From assembly GCA_933228675.1 (NCBI GenBank), contig OW121742.1:20587142-20651141 (forward strand): 64,000 bases of DNA, given 5' to 3'. A program made the position numbers and the translations under genes. The stretch comes from Stomorhina lunata (lineage: Eukaryota > Arthropoda > Insecta > Diptera > Rhiniidae). The notes under the pieces are model-generated. The model had not been told where the DNA came from, did not search any database, and saw only the letters and a program-made list of their open reading frames with translations. This document shows positions 37,241 to 48,281 of the stretch, in pieces; within the stretch, counting starts at the first letter, position 1; every line of letters starts with the position of its first letter.

Positions 37241-37356
37241 TGTGCGTTTGTGAAAATAGCTTGCCACACGAGCAGGAACTCTTCCTTAACATTGCCTCGT
37301 TCTTGGCAAGGAAGTTGAGAAAAGTCTGCAAGTACGTATGTTTCGTCATTTATCAA
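37241..37356 (-). pseudogene. Degraded mariner/Tc1-type transposase fragment
   Basis: The minus-strand frame reads INDETYVLADFSQLP, then about ten residues further on EEFLLVWQAIFT. From family knowledge, many insect mariner-like transposases have DDETYV..DF.QLPG around the first catalytic aspartate, followed by a FLVWQAI strand; the match in order is good, but about 20-25 residues between them appear deleted. The first residue of the acidic pair is N here. No other catalytic region is visible, so it is a relic. It lies just upstream of DINE-like copy B. Confidence 0.55.
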
Positions 37357-37402
37357 ACAACAGGTATATTTTTTTATAAAATCTGTCTTTTTTCGCTGTT
37401 TT

Positions 37403-38091
37403 TATACCCTTCACCACCATAGGTGGAAAGGGTATATTGGGTTTGTGCTGATGTTTGTAACGCATAGAAATATTGGTCTGAGACCTACCTTTTATTATAC
37501 CAACCGACTTAGAATCACCCCTAAGTTGAAATTTGGCACAGGTTCATAGTTTGGTCCAATGATCCGTATACTTTTTGGGCGAAATCGGATTACTATTTCG
37601 GGTACCTCCCATAGGGATGCCTTCCCGAAAAAGAGTTTTTGGTCCTTTACAGCCACAAATTTGGTGGTATTTTAATAATATTCAGCACAAATATTGCTTA
37701 TCATCACCTTAATCCTAATTTTGTAGAAATCGGCCCATATTTGACCATACCTCCCATACAAGACACATTCTCAAAAGACGTTTATATACACACAAAAGCA
37801 TAAGAACGTTAATAACTCTAAAGATAAGTGCATTTAAACTTTGCACAGATAAATATTTTGTAAATATAAATCAATAATCAAAATTTGGTAACTATCGGTC
37901 CACTATTGACCCTACCTCCCATATCAGGCCCTCAGCCGGAAATGATATAAATCTCGAAATTTAAAAAAAATAGCACATAGTATATTTATGTATGTCTCTA
38001 AGACTTAAGGAAAACTTGTTTAATTGTTGGTCCATATTTGACCTTAGTAGTGAAGGGTGTGATCGGTCAAGCCCGACTATAGCTTTTCTAA
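37403..38091 (+). mobile_element. DINE-1/INE-1-like non-autonomous Helitron, copy B
   Basis: Starts with TATACCCTTCACCACC, then GGAAAGGGTATATTGG, GTAACGCATAGAAATATTGG and a CCAACCGACTTAGAATCA-type segment. It ends with GTGAAGGGTG, a TCGGTCAAGCCCGA hairpin and, about 10 nt later, CTAA, a canonical CTRR terminus. Compared with copies A, C and D, the sequence inside the terminal hairpin is in the opposite orientation. The TGTCCGTCCGTC segment has been lost. Length 689 bp. Confidence 0.78.
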
Positions 38092-39515
38092 CTTGTTTTT
38101 TTTTTTGCTTCTAAGTTCTTTACCAAATTGCGATTTTGAACTTTCTGAACTTTATATGTCTTCAGCCCAACATAAGCTTTGCCTCTGTTCACAAAACTGC
38201 TTTTCTGATCGAAGTGTTAAGTGCTCTTCGAAAGAGTTGTTTGACTTCTTTTGGCTTACAAATAATACTTGGACCTTTTCTACTTCCTGATTCAGGCCTT
38301 TTTCAATGGTAAGGTCTTTCCTATACCGCACAGTGGTAAAAATGACGTTTCTTTACGAATTTTGACCCACCTCGGGTATGTAAAACCTTTGGATGAGTAT
38401 AACTTTAGCCAATTTAGTCCGATCCAAAAGATTTTACATTTTTGAAAACTTCTTAGAAAACTTAAGAAAAAGCATGCTCGCTGTGCTACATTATCTTTTA
38501 CAGTTTAAGAGATATTTGATTCCAAACATTTTACTTTTTGAATTTTTTGGCATGACTTCTGGTCTTTTTTGGCTTATAAATCATTTGTGGTAAGACAGAC
38601 CTTCTTTTTAAATATTGTGAGATTGTTGATAAATTTCTAAATGAATTAGAAGAAAAAAAATTAAATTATGTAAAGTTTATAACACGGAAAAAATTTTGAA
38701 AGTTTGTGTACCGAAAAAAAAGTGAAATATTTAATTTTTTTCAAAAAAAAGAGTCGTTTAATTTTTTATATTTTTTTTTTAATTTTTTCAAAAGATTAAA
38801 TTGTTTTTTAACATTTTCTAAAAGACTAACCTTCAGGAATGCGTGAAAATTATATTTTGAATAATTGTGGATATGCACCCTACAACCAGCGTAGTCGAAC
38901 ATCGGCAATTTTTGGGCAAAACTTGAGTTTCTTGTGTCTGTAAAAAAAATTGATTATGGATTTCAAAATGTTTTTAAATTAAGTTGTATTAAGTGCAATG
39001 TTCTTAAGGTCTCTGCAAAAATCTAATAGAATGCGGCTTTAAATGTTTTCACACCGCCCATTTTTCTAAAAAAACTAAAATTATTGAAAAGCATATTCTT
39101 CTGTATTCAAAAATGTTAATTAAAATTGCGGAACTCTTTTTGAAATTTATATTTCTGAGTTTCTTATATATTGGTCTATACTGCGTCCAAAAATAGTCAT
39201 AAAAACTTGTTTAGTTTTAGAGATTTTTGCGAAAAAATTACAAAGTAACGTTAAATAAATTACACAAATTTGTTACTAAAAGTGTAATTTTTTGTATTCG
39301 AAAATGTTAAAAATAAATTTCAAAACGCCCACGAAAAAGTGACCCCACTTTTCGTTATAGATATTCATGATCTATATGGCATCGATATGTATTTCTTGAT
39401 AATTTAAAAAATTGTTAATAAGTTATAGCCCTAATGTCTACCTTATCTTATTTTGGTAGAATAATATTTTACATTCAAACAAAATAAAAGTTAATAAAAT
39501 TTTACACATATTTTA

Positions 39516-39523
39516 CTATTTGG
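39516..39523 (+). repeat. 8-bp target-site duplication (left) of hAT-like element
   Basis: CTATTTGG immediately precedes TAGGGTTTGCA; the identical octamer follows the right end at 40478-40485. Confidence 0.9.
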
Positions 39524-40477
39524 TAGGGTTTGCAAAAAACCGTGAAAATGAGAAACTGCTGTTTCGGTTTTAAAACACCCAAAACCGGCCGGTTTCGGTT
39601 CGGTTTTCAGTTTTTTAAATAAAACTATTTCAGTTTAAATTTGTAGCAAAATTTAGATAACTTCATTAAAACATGTTATAATTTAATACTAAAATTCAGG
39701 AAAATAATTCAGGTCTTTTAAATATGAGGGATTTCTTAAATAAGTCTTGTTTTGAGAAACTTCAGAGCCCCTTTAGCGTGAATAATATTTGCACCCGAGC
39801 GACAAATTGCTTCAATATTAATTTTTACAAATATCAACGATTTAAAAGAATTTACAATTTCAAAATCGATAGAATGAAGCAAATTTAATCTAACTCTCAT
39901 GAATACTTTGTTTAGAAGCAGAAATCTAAGAGTAAACTTAATTCATGATTATGATGCTTTTTAACTCTTGTTTGTAAAATATTATAACGATCTGACGAAT
40001 TTTTGAAATACCGAACAGTTTTTCTTAAAGCCTCTAGGTTTAAATGTATATGGGCAATCGGTTTTAAATGAGTCAAAGTCATGCTACGATGTTTGTATCA
40101 AGTGAAATATTAAACTGCATTAGCCTTTGTCTAATGTTTTCTTGCGTTTGCTTGAATGACACGTTCCTAAAATATGGCCCAGGCTATAAAATTTACCATG
40201 AGAATCGCGAATATATACGTTCATTTACCGTCCTCCCCTTACACCTGTCCATTCGTCCATTGTAAACAACTTTTGCTTGTTTCATTCTTCTGCTTCATTA
40301 GATAGACAAATTTCGTGCAAATTTATGATAAGCTAATGTTATTTCTGAATAATACCAACAAAAAATTATGAAAAATAAATAGCTAAAACCGCGTTTTTTT
40401 CTACGGTTTTCGGTTTCGGTTTTAAGGCATAGAAAACCGAGGTTTCGGTTTCGGTTAAAACCGAACTGCAAACCCTA
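39524..40477. mobile_element. hAT-like non-autonomous element, 954 bp, nested in the Transib-like element
   Basis: Terminal inverted repeats TAGGGTTTGCA...TGCAAACCCTA are perfect for 11 bp and followed by subterminal AAACCG / CGGTTTCGGTT motifs typical of hAT ends. They are flanked by a perfect 8-bp duplication, CTATTTGG, the hAT hallmark. The inside is AT-rich; the only frame of note (40068-40265, plus) has no recognisable BED finger or hAT dimerisation domain. Insertion is younger than the host element. Confidence 0.88.
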
Positions 40478-40917
40478 CTATTTGGTCATGTAGATAAAAT
40501 TATACACGAACATTTTTCGGTAGAATTTTAAACAATATTATTCTATTAAAATAAAATAAGTCATGCCAAAAAATGCAAAAAAAAAAATGTTTTGAGTCAA
40601 ATATCTCTTAAACTTTAAGAAAAATTGTGGTACTGTAAGAATATTTTTTCCTAATTTTTTAAAAAAAGTTTTAAAAAATATAATAATCTTTCGGATCGGA
40701 CCAAATTGGCGAATGTTATACGGACCCAAGGGTTTAACATGCCCGAGGTGGGCAACTTTGATCCACTGTAGTTCCTACTGTGTTATCTATAGATACGTCC
40801 TTGAACATTGCTCTAAAAGCTAGGTCCTCTTCTACTGATGTTTCAAATATCGTCAAAATTTGTTTAGAAATTGCAGAGTTAATACCAAACAATCCATATT
40901 TGCACCACTGTGTACCG

Positions 40918-41464
40918 TTTAATAGCATTTGAAACAGTTGAAGGGTCAACTTTCAAATTTTTTGCTATTTTTTTTTAAGCTAACCAACCACGGAAAAGCT
41001 TTAATCATATTTTTCCTTTCTTTTTGAAGGTGATCAAATGTAAGGAAAAATTTTGAATTTTGTGAACTAGTGTAATCAGTTTTCCCATTTTATAATTTCT
41101 CGTAGAAAATTATGTTTAAATTTTTTTTCCACCCTCTGTGCTTTAAAGCATATTTTCATTTTTTATGGGTTTTTATATTTGAAGCTTTATTGTGGTGTAA
41201 ATTGCTTTTTTATATTTTTACTTTATACAATAAAAAATGCATGTATATTTATTTGTTTTATGTTTTTCTATTCTTTTGTAATTTTACAAAATATTAAATA
41301 TTTTCTATTTATTTACCAACTTGTTTATTTGCAAATGTATACAATAATCTTTTGTTCTTGCACTTCGACAAGGGTAAAGCCATGTCAAAGTGGATAGAGG
41401 TAGAAAATGGGTTTTTTAAATTTAAAAAAAAAAAATCTGAAAAATATGGGTAACAGAGCTTAAG
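40918..41464. other. Non-coding spacer
   Basis: AT-rich sequence between the Transib-like element and the mariner. Short plus-strand frames (41112-41397) are F/Y/L-rich composition artefacts. Confidence 0.45.
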
Positions 41465-41466
41465 TA

Positions 41467-41496
41467 ATGGGTGTTTTTTTAGAGGTATAGAACTTC
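41467..41496 (+). repeat. Left terminal inverted repeat of the mariner
   Basis: Begins ATGGGTGTTTTTTTAGAGG directly after the TA. It pairs with 42706-42735 with differences at the first two bases and a one-base indel with a substitution in the T/A run. Confidence 0.9.
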
Positions 41497-41559
41497 GAAT
41501 TGAAATAAAACACAAGAAAATCGTCAATTTGGCTTTATTGGAAGGATAATTTTATGCTA

Positions 41560-42623
41560 TTAATGTTTAAATATGATTTCGGACATGTGGCCGCCGCGGC
41601 TGGCTCGAATAAAGCCAATTCTACAAGTTTTTTCAACTACTTTTTCGAGCATATGGGGCCGTATGTTGGCAATAACGCCACGAATGTTGGCTTCCAAGTC
41701 CCCTAACGTTTCTGGTTTGTTGGCGTAGACGAGCGACTTTACATATCCCCAAAGAAAATAATCCAGTGGTGTCAAATCGCACGATCTTGGTGGCCATTTG
41801 ACAGGTCCATTCCGCGAAATTATGCGCTCATCGAATGTTTCCTTCAATAAATCAATTGTGACGTGCGCTGTGCGGCATGTAGCGCCGTCTTGTTGGAACC
41901 ACAACTCATCCACATTCATGCCATCCAATTGGGGAACAAAATAGTCGGTTATCATGGCTCTATACCGGTCTCCATTTATGCTAACTGACTCTCCAGCATT
42001 ATTTCGAAAGAAGTATGGCCCAATGACTCCATCAGCCCATAGAGCACATCAAACAGTCAGTTTTTGTGGATGTAATGGCGTCTCAAGGGTCTCATGTGGA
42101 TTCTCTTCACTCCAAATGCGGCAATTTTGCTTGTTGACGTAGCCATTCAACCAAAAATGAGCCTCATCACTGAACAAAATTTTGCGATGAAAATCAGCAT
42201 CGAGATCAATCTCATCTTCGGCCCATACACCAAAATCACGACGCATTGCATGGTCTCGCGGCTTTAATTCTTGCACAAGCTGGATCTTGTAAGGTCGCAA
42301 GCCAAGATCTTTGCGCAAAATTTTCCATAAAGTTGATGGACAAAGCTTCAATTGCTGTGCACGGTGGCGAATCGATACATTCGGGTCCTCTTCAACACTT
42401 TGCTCTACAGCGGCAATTGTTTCTTCGGTGCGCACTGTTCGACGTCGCTGCGGATGCGTATTATCACATAGAGTAAACGTAGTGCGAAAACGATCCATGG
42501 TTAACCGAATTAATTGCTCTGATGGACGATTATGTCGACCATAAAATGGACGCGAACTGAACCATTATTTTCGAAATAAATTTGCACGATTTGCAAGCGT
42601 TGTTCTTTTGTCAACCTGTTCAT
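41560..42623 (-). pseudogene. Mariner (DD41D, rosa-type) transposase, inactivated by one frameshift and one stop
   Basis: Start chosen at 42623: MNRLTKEQRLQIVQIYFEN is the usual N-terminus of this family. The frame shifts between about 42545 and 42570, where a few codons also seem lost; reading resumes with FYGRHNRPSEQLIRLTMDRF. A helix-turn-helix region follows (RHRAQQLKLCPSTLWKILRK), then the first catalytic D in LFSDEAHF. An in-frame TGA at 42049-42051 follows KLTV. The frame then continues to the second D (WFQQDGAT) and the third (CDLTPLDYFLWGYVK), with 41 residues between them. All three catalytic residues are intact. The stop codon is at 41560-41562. With only two lesions, this is a fairly recent insertion that can no longer encode a full enzyme. 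Confidence 0.9.
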
Positions 42624-42705
42624 GATGAAATGGCAAACCAAACTAAATATTAATCACTTGACAGCTGACAAAATGGCCGCCAGTTAAAAAAGTGATGCCA
42701 ACTTA

Positions 42706-42735
42706 AAGTTCTATACCTCAATAAAAAACACCCGA
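42706..42735 (-). repeat. Right terminal inverted repeat of the mariner
   Basis: Reads inward from the TA at 42736 as TCGGGTGTTTTTTATTGAGG, pairing with the left repeat at 41467. Confidence 0.9.
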
Positions 42736-42737
42736 TA

Positions 42738-43480
42738 GTTCAGAGTCGGCTTTATTTTAGTTTAACATTAAAACTAGAATAAAATGGTTTACATTGTATT
42801 AAAGTTCATTCGAAATATATCCCTTTTTCTATACGATAAAGAGCTACATAAGCCTTAAAATTCTACCCCCTGAATCATAAACGAATTATAAAACGATCAA
42901 AGTCTTATGTAGGAATTTTGTATATAAAATTTGAATTATAAACTTGTCACAGCTATATTTTTCGTTTATGAGTTAGGGAATTATTACAAAACAAACAAAA
43001 TTGAGTGTAAGAGCTTCATCTTATCTAATAGACCGGAAATAGTCAGGAGCCTAAATTATATTAAGTATCAATATTAATTGTAATCACGACTTTATATATA
43101 ATTTTTTCTAAAATTCTCTTAGATTGACCCAAAATATTTATTCATTTGCAGACATATAATTTTTTCTACTTATTTTTTTAATAGTCTACATACAAACTTA
43201 CACATTTACATATAAGCAAAAGTATGTATGTGTGTAAAAATACTTTGTTTGTGTAAACAATGTTTATTACTTATGACTATAAATACTATATACGGTTTTA
43301 TTATTAAGCCAATAATGTTTATGTGAGCATATAGGAAGGCAAGCTTAAAAGTTTCTTCAGCATTGCAATGGAAAAAGTAGTGATATTACAACAAAAATGG
43401 TAGCATACCCCAGGACCAAATGTGGACCGATTACGAAAAAATTTAAGTCATCAATTTATCTGTTCAAAGCAAAAAACAAG
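42738..43480. other. Non-coding spacer
   Basis: No gene recognised. Contains TACATACAAACTTACACA-like simple sequence at 43185-43260. Confidence 0.45.
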
Positions 43481-44289
43481 TAAGAAAGTGCTATAGTTGG
43501 TCAAGCCCGACCATATGATACCCTTCATCACTCAAAGACAAATATTGTCAAAATTTTGTCATCATACAAACATTTTCTCCAAACTTATATATTTAGGCTG
43601 TTTCCGTAATTTGTACTTATATGAGAGCTAGGGTCAAATGTGGACTGATTATCTCGAACTTGATTACAGTTTTTGCAAGAATTATGTATCCAAAAATAAG
43701 CATAAAATTGTCATTACCTTTAGATTTACGAGCGTTTCAGTGATTTTTTGCATTGATTGCACTTATATGAGAGCTAGGGTCGAATGTGGACCGATTGAAA
43801 TTTGAAAAATTGAAAATTTTTAGAAAATTGATTAGAGTTTTAATAAAAATTAAATATGCAAAAAATAAGCGCTCTTACGAGCGTTTTAGTGATGTTTGTT
43901 CCATTAAGTGCGTTTTGATAAAAGAGTTTGTATTGGAGCTATGGTCAAACGTGGACCGATTTTAATGAAATTTGGTACAGTGATATAAGCTTACATAAGC
44001 AGCATTTGTTTTAAATTTCATGAAAAATATTGATGTTTGTGGCCAAAATATAAATTCCGGGAAGTGGGACCTATGGGAGGTGCCATAAGTAATGGAAATC
44101 GAATTTCAATAGCCATGGTTCCACTATCAAAAAAATGATCTGAGCCAAATTTTATCAATTTATTTTTAGAATTGCGACCTGTTCTTTGATTACAAGGTTT
44201 ACATGGGGGTCCAGTCAGCCGTCCAGCCAGACGGACGAACGGACTGACATCGTTAAATACCCTTTCCAATTATGGTGTTGAAGGGTATA
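43481..44289 (-). mobile_element. DINE-1/INE-1-like non-autonomous Helitron, copy C
   Basis: Same architecture as copy A. The subterminal motif TATACCCTTCAACACC (minus strand) lies at 44289. GATGTCAGTCCGTTCGTCCG and GGCTGACTGGACCCCCATG follow, then a long TGGACCGATT / GGAGCTATGGTCAAA tract. At the 3' side (low coordinates) are GGGTATCATATGG, the GGTCGGGCTTGACCAAC hairpin and CTTA. The segment containing GTAACGCATAGAA is missing, and the internal TGGACCGATT block is duplicated relative to copy A. Confidence 0.75.
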
Positions 44290-45000
44290 AAAACTTCCAA
44301 TTATTTTATGGCTTAAGTGGTTTTTAAGATAGTATGGGAGCTATAGGCAAATATGGATCGAGCCCAACAAAATTTGGTACACTAATTTCGGATACTATAA
44401 GCAATCTTTATTCAAAGAAGACATTCCTATGGGAGTTACAACAAAATTTTTAGCCATCATTCTTGTACTAAAGAAATTGTTTTTGTAAATTTTATTGTGT
44501 ATTATAAAACAAGCTTAGATTATTCCTTAAATATTGGTCCCCATTGAAAGTTACTGTCCCACCGTTCTCCTCTAAGAAATATAGTCCCTGGTTTAACGAA
44601 AATGGGAAATCTCACCTTAACTCCCCCCAGATGTTCTATGTAACCAAAAAAAGTTAAACAAAATTTTAGGTTTTTTTTTGCATTTTTTGGCTTATAAAGC
44701 ATTTTTAGTAAGACGCAAAATTTAAAAAAGATATATTATTCTACCAAAAAAAGCAAAGGTAGACATGCTATACATCAATGGAAAGGGAATTTTATATACT
44801 TTTAAGTGAGATTAAAAATTTCACAATTCAAAAATTGATTTAACACTTTTATCAAAAAAGTGAAACAATAATACATTTTTATAATTTTTAATATTAGTTT
44901 GTAATTTTTAGCAAAGATCTCTAAAACTAAACCAGGTATTAGGATAATTTTGAGACACAGTGTAGACCTATATACTAGAAATTCAGAAATAAAAATTAAA

Positions 45001-45790
45001 GTAATTTTTTAATATTACTTTGTAATTTTTTCGCAAAAATCTCTAAAACTAAACAAGGTATTATGACAATTTTTGGACACAGTATAGACCAATATCTTAG
45101 AAAATCAAAAACTTAAATTTCAAAACGGGTTCTGAAAATTTGATTGACATATTTGAATGAAGAAGAGTACGCTTTTCCAAAACTTGATTTTTTTTAGAAA
45201 AACGGGCCGGGTCTTATCAGATTTTTGCACAGACCTCAGAAACATTGCACTTGATGTAATTTAATAAAAAGAGATTTTGAAATCCATAATAATTTTTTTA
45301 CAGAGATATAAATTTATGTAAATTTTTTAACATTATTTTGAAATTTTTTCGCAAACATCTCTAAAACTAAACAAGGTATTATGACAATTTTTGGACACAG
45401 TATAGACCAATATCTTAGAAAATCAAAAACTTAAATTTCAAAACGGGTTCTGAAAATTTGATTGACATTTTTGAATGAAGAAGAGTACGCTTTTCGAAGA
45501 GTTGATTTTCTTAAAAAACGGGCCGTGTGACCCCATTTATGGGCGGGCCTTATCAGATTTTTGCACAGACCTTAGAAACATTGCACTTGATGTAATTTAA
45601 TAAAAAGAGATTTTGAAATCCATAATAATTTTTTAACATTATTTTATAATTTTTTCAGAAAAATCTTTAAAACTAAACAAGGTATTTTGACGATTTTTGG
45701 ACATAGTATAGACCAATATCTTAGAAAATCGGAAAAATAAATTTCAGAAGAGGTTCTAAAAATTTGATGAACAATTTTGAATACAGTTTT
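45001..45790. repeat. Tandem duplication, ~310-bp unit, 2.5 copies
   Basis: AAACTAAACAAGGTATTATG, GACACAGTATAGACCAATAT, AAACGGGTTCTGAAAATTTG, GAAGAAGAGTACGCTTTTC, GCACAGACCT and GAAATCCATAATAATTTTTT recur in order at about 45040, 45360 and 45666. A shorter, more diverged unit starts near 44919. Copy 1 of the element has this segment only once (about 38940-39300), so amplification happened in copy 2. Confidence 0.88.
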
Positions 45791-45966
45791 GATTTTTTTA
45801 GAAAACGGGCTCATTTATGGCAGGAAATATAATTTAATAAAAAAAAGGTTTGAAACTCTTAATCAATTTTTTTATAGACACAAAAAACTCAAGTTTTGTC
45901 CAAAAATTGCTGATTTTCGACCACCGCTGGTTGTAGGTTGTATGTCCAAAATTATTCAAAATATAA

Positions 45967-46747
45967 CACAGTACGACAGTGGTTGGTACAGATGAGAAAT
46001 GTTAACAGAATATGAAAATAGGCTTAAAATAAAGAAATACGTATCTCGGCGTTTTGCTGTAGCACGTCAGAATTTTAAGAAAATCGATTTTAAAGATTCG
46101 AAGGACCGTGGGGGTTCACTTGTAACGTAATACTATTGTAAAAAGTTCTATAAAAATAGAATGGGTGAACCGATTTAAATGCTTGAGCCAGTTTTGAAAA
46201 GGGAACTAAATTTGGATTTGTTTTTATTAAAAAAAACAGTCCACTTTCCGCTAGATGGCGCTTAAATTTTCATGTAAAATTAAAAAATATTAAAAAATGT
46301 AATGTAATTCAATGTAATGTAAATGAACGATCGACCGCCATATGGTTCAAATCCCAGACGACTTGTTTTTATTTTGTAGAATTGTATTTTTAATGAATTT
46401 CGTATATTTTTTGGATATTTTTTAATTTTACATGAAAATTAAAGCGCCCTCTAGCGGAAAAAGATTTTTTTTTTTTAATAAAAACAAATCCAAATTTAAT
46501 TCCCTTTCAAAACTGGCTCGAGCATTTAAATCGGTTCACCCATTCTATTTTTATAGAACTTTTTATAATAGTATTACGTTACAAGTGAACCTCCACGGTC
46601 CTTCGAATCTTTAAAATCGATTTTCTTAAAATTCTGACGTGCTACAGCAAAACGCCGAGACACGTATTTCTTTATTTTAAGCCTATTTTCATATTCTGTT
46701 AACATTACTCATGTGTACTCAAAAAAATTTGATTTTGTCGTACTGTG
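45967..46747. mobile_element. Foldback MITE, 781 bp, nested in copy 2
   Basis: CACAGTACGAC at the left and GTCGTACTGTG at the right are inverted ends; long arms follow (about 46004-46290 and 46424-46705; e.g. TTCTGACGTGCTACAGCAAA against its complement, and GGGTGAACCGATTTAAATG). TAA flanks both sides. Copy 1 of the host element provides an empty site: its sequence (reverse complemented) runs AAAATATAATTTTCACGC, where copy 2 has AAAATATAA, the MITE, then TAACATACACTC. This supports a 3-bp TAA duplication. No coding capacity. Confidence 0.85.
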
Positions 46748-47234
46748 TAACATACACTCATACCTGAAGGCTAATCTTCTGTGTTATAAAATTTACATAA
46801 TTATTTTTTTTTTCTTTCAGTTCATTTAGAAATTTATCAAAAATCTTACAGTGTTTTTAAAAGAAAAAAATCCGTCTTACCAAAAATGATTTATAAGGCA
46901 AAAAAAGGCAGAAGTCATGCCAAAAAATACAAAAAAAAAGTTTGGAGTCAAATATCTCTTAGACTATAAGAGATAAGGTAGTATAGAAAGTATGTTTCTG
47001 CTTAATTAAAAAGTTTTCGAAAATGTAAAAATTATTCGGATCGAAACAAATTGGCACCCACGGGTTTTACATACCCGAGGTGGGCAATTTTAATCCACTG
47101 TGCTACCGATAGATACATAGGTAGATGAAAGCCTAACTTCTCTTCTATTGATGTTCGAAATTTCCTCTAAATGCGTCTACTGGTTAAGAAATTACTGAGC
47201 TAATACGAAAACAAAACTCATATGCATCACTGTG

Positions 47235-48281
47235 CAATACCAGATTCAAACACGATCGAAGTGAGAAAAACAATTTGACAAACGATCTAAAAAATTCTAA
47301 TTTCAAAGGACTTTTTCGTTAAATTTGTATTCACACTCGATAATTTTCTGTTTTTCATTCATAAAGACAAAAAAGTGGGTAGATGAAATATAAAATACTG
47401 TTCAACATTTTTTTATTATTGAGATTTAAGGCTGTTCTCATAGTATTCAGTTGCTGATATTATTACTCTTTACCCACAATAATAAAGTGAAAAAGAGAGG
47501 AAGAGGAATAAAAAAAACAAAGTAATATCTACTTATGAATGTGTGTTGGTAAGTATGCAATAAGTGCCTTCTGTATATGTGTAATATTTATGTTTATGTT
47601 CGTATTACAAAAAAAGGATGTCCTGTCATAAAGGACATGTGTATATGTGTAGTTATAATGTCTATAAAAGTAATATACATTTAACTAAATATATACACTT
47701 TTTTATATGTATGTAAACATACATATATGTAAGTATTTAGGTATAGAAGTTTATAACTTTTATATGCAATGTAAATAGAAATATAAAATATTATACATAT
47801 ACATATGTATGAATATTATGTATGTATTGTATATGAATGTGGTAAACTATATAATAGTAATAGTCGGTCTATTTTTATCTACATATGTAGGGTTTTCCTT
47901 ATAAATATTAAACAAATGTATGATAGTATGTGTGTGTGTCTGTATGTGTCTGCACAATCAAACTTGCAACATTGAATATGTGAAATTTTCATTTAGATTG
48001 AAATGCCCGTAGCGGCAATAAAGTGCAAAATATACACTCTGGATTACAATCGATGGACAAGTGGAATGTACGAACGAGTATTTCAGTTGTTACTTCACTT
48101 TTGTAATGTAGTTTGATCCAGAAACTAAAGTGTTACTATCTATATCAGAAACATTGGGGGAATCAAAGTTTAAGAGGGGTTTCAAAAATTAAATGAAACT
48201 TAAACTTTAATTTTAAAACTTTAATTTTATATTTATGGAGATAATAAAGTATTGATACAACAAAAACAATAAAAAAACAAT
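47235..48281. other. Non-coding spacer with TATG/CATA-rich simple sequence
   Basis: No gene. 47580-47960 is rich in TATGTATATGT-type simple sequence (impure microsatellite). Nothing else recognised. Confidence 0.5.

Larger units (their letters stand above)
38329..40912 (+). mobile_element. Transib-like non-autonomous element, copy 1, with nested hAT
   Basis: Both outer ends are CACAGTGG, identical to the V(D)J RSS heptamer CACAGTG used by Transib/RAG-type transposons, and both are flanked by the same 5 bp, TACCG (38324-38328 and 40913-40917); Transib transposition makes 5-bp duplications. Inside are long inverted arms (about 38345-38640 against 40537-40768; shared CCCACCTCGGGTATG, TTAAGAGATATTTGA, TTTTTTGGCATGACTT). 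The right end has about 145 bp beyond an inner CACTG. No transposase seen. The family recurs inverted at 44520-47234. Superfamily assignment is inference from ends and duplication length. Confidence 0.65.
41467..42735 (-). mobile_element. rosa-family (DD41D) mariner element, 1269 bp
   Basis: The element is flanked by TA on both sides (41465-41466 and 42736-42737). It has roughly 30-bp terminal inverted repeats (GGGTGTTTTTTTAGAGGTAT at left against GGGTGTTTTTTATTGAGGTA from the right, both continuing into AGAACTT). It carries one transposase gene on the minus strand. Structure and length are those of a full-length mariner. The transposase has 41 residues between the second and third catalytic aspartates, the signature of the rosa group first described in tephritid flies. 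Confidence 0.9.
44520..47234 (-). mobile_element. Transib-like element family, copy 2 (inverted relative to copy 1)
   Basis: Reverse complement of copy 1: the right end is CACTGTG at 47234, with an inner CACTGTG at about 47101. The arm 46860-47105 matches 38330-38640 (GGCATGACTT, CAAATATCTCTTA, CATACCCGAGGTGGGCA). The interior GCTGGTTGTAGG and ACTCAAGTTTTG matches copy 1 near 38890-38930. The left end lies near 44520 but is diverged and no target duplication could be assigned. The interior carries an expanded ~310-bp tandem repeat and a nested foldback MITE. Confidence 0.65.

Noticed and set aside
42246..42544. Plus-strand open frames within the mariner
   Set aside because: They are antisense to the transposase and explained by its codon pattern.
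47580..47960. TATG-rich patch as possible regulatory or origin sequence
   Set aside because: An impure microsatellite explains it; no further signal.
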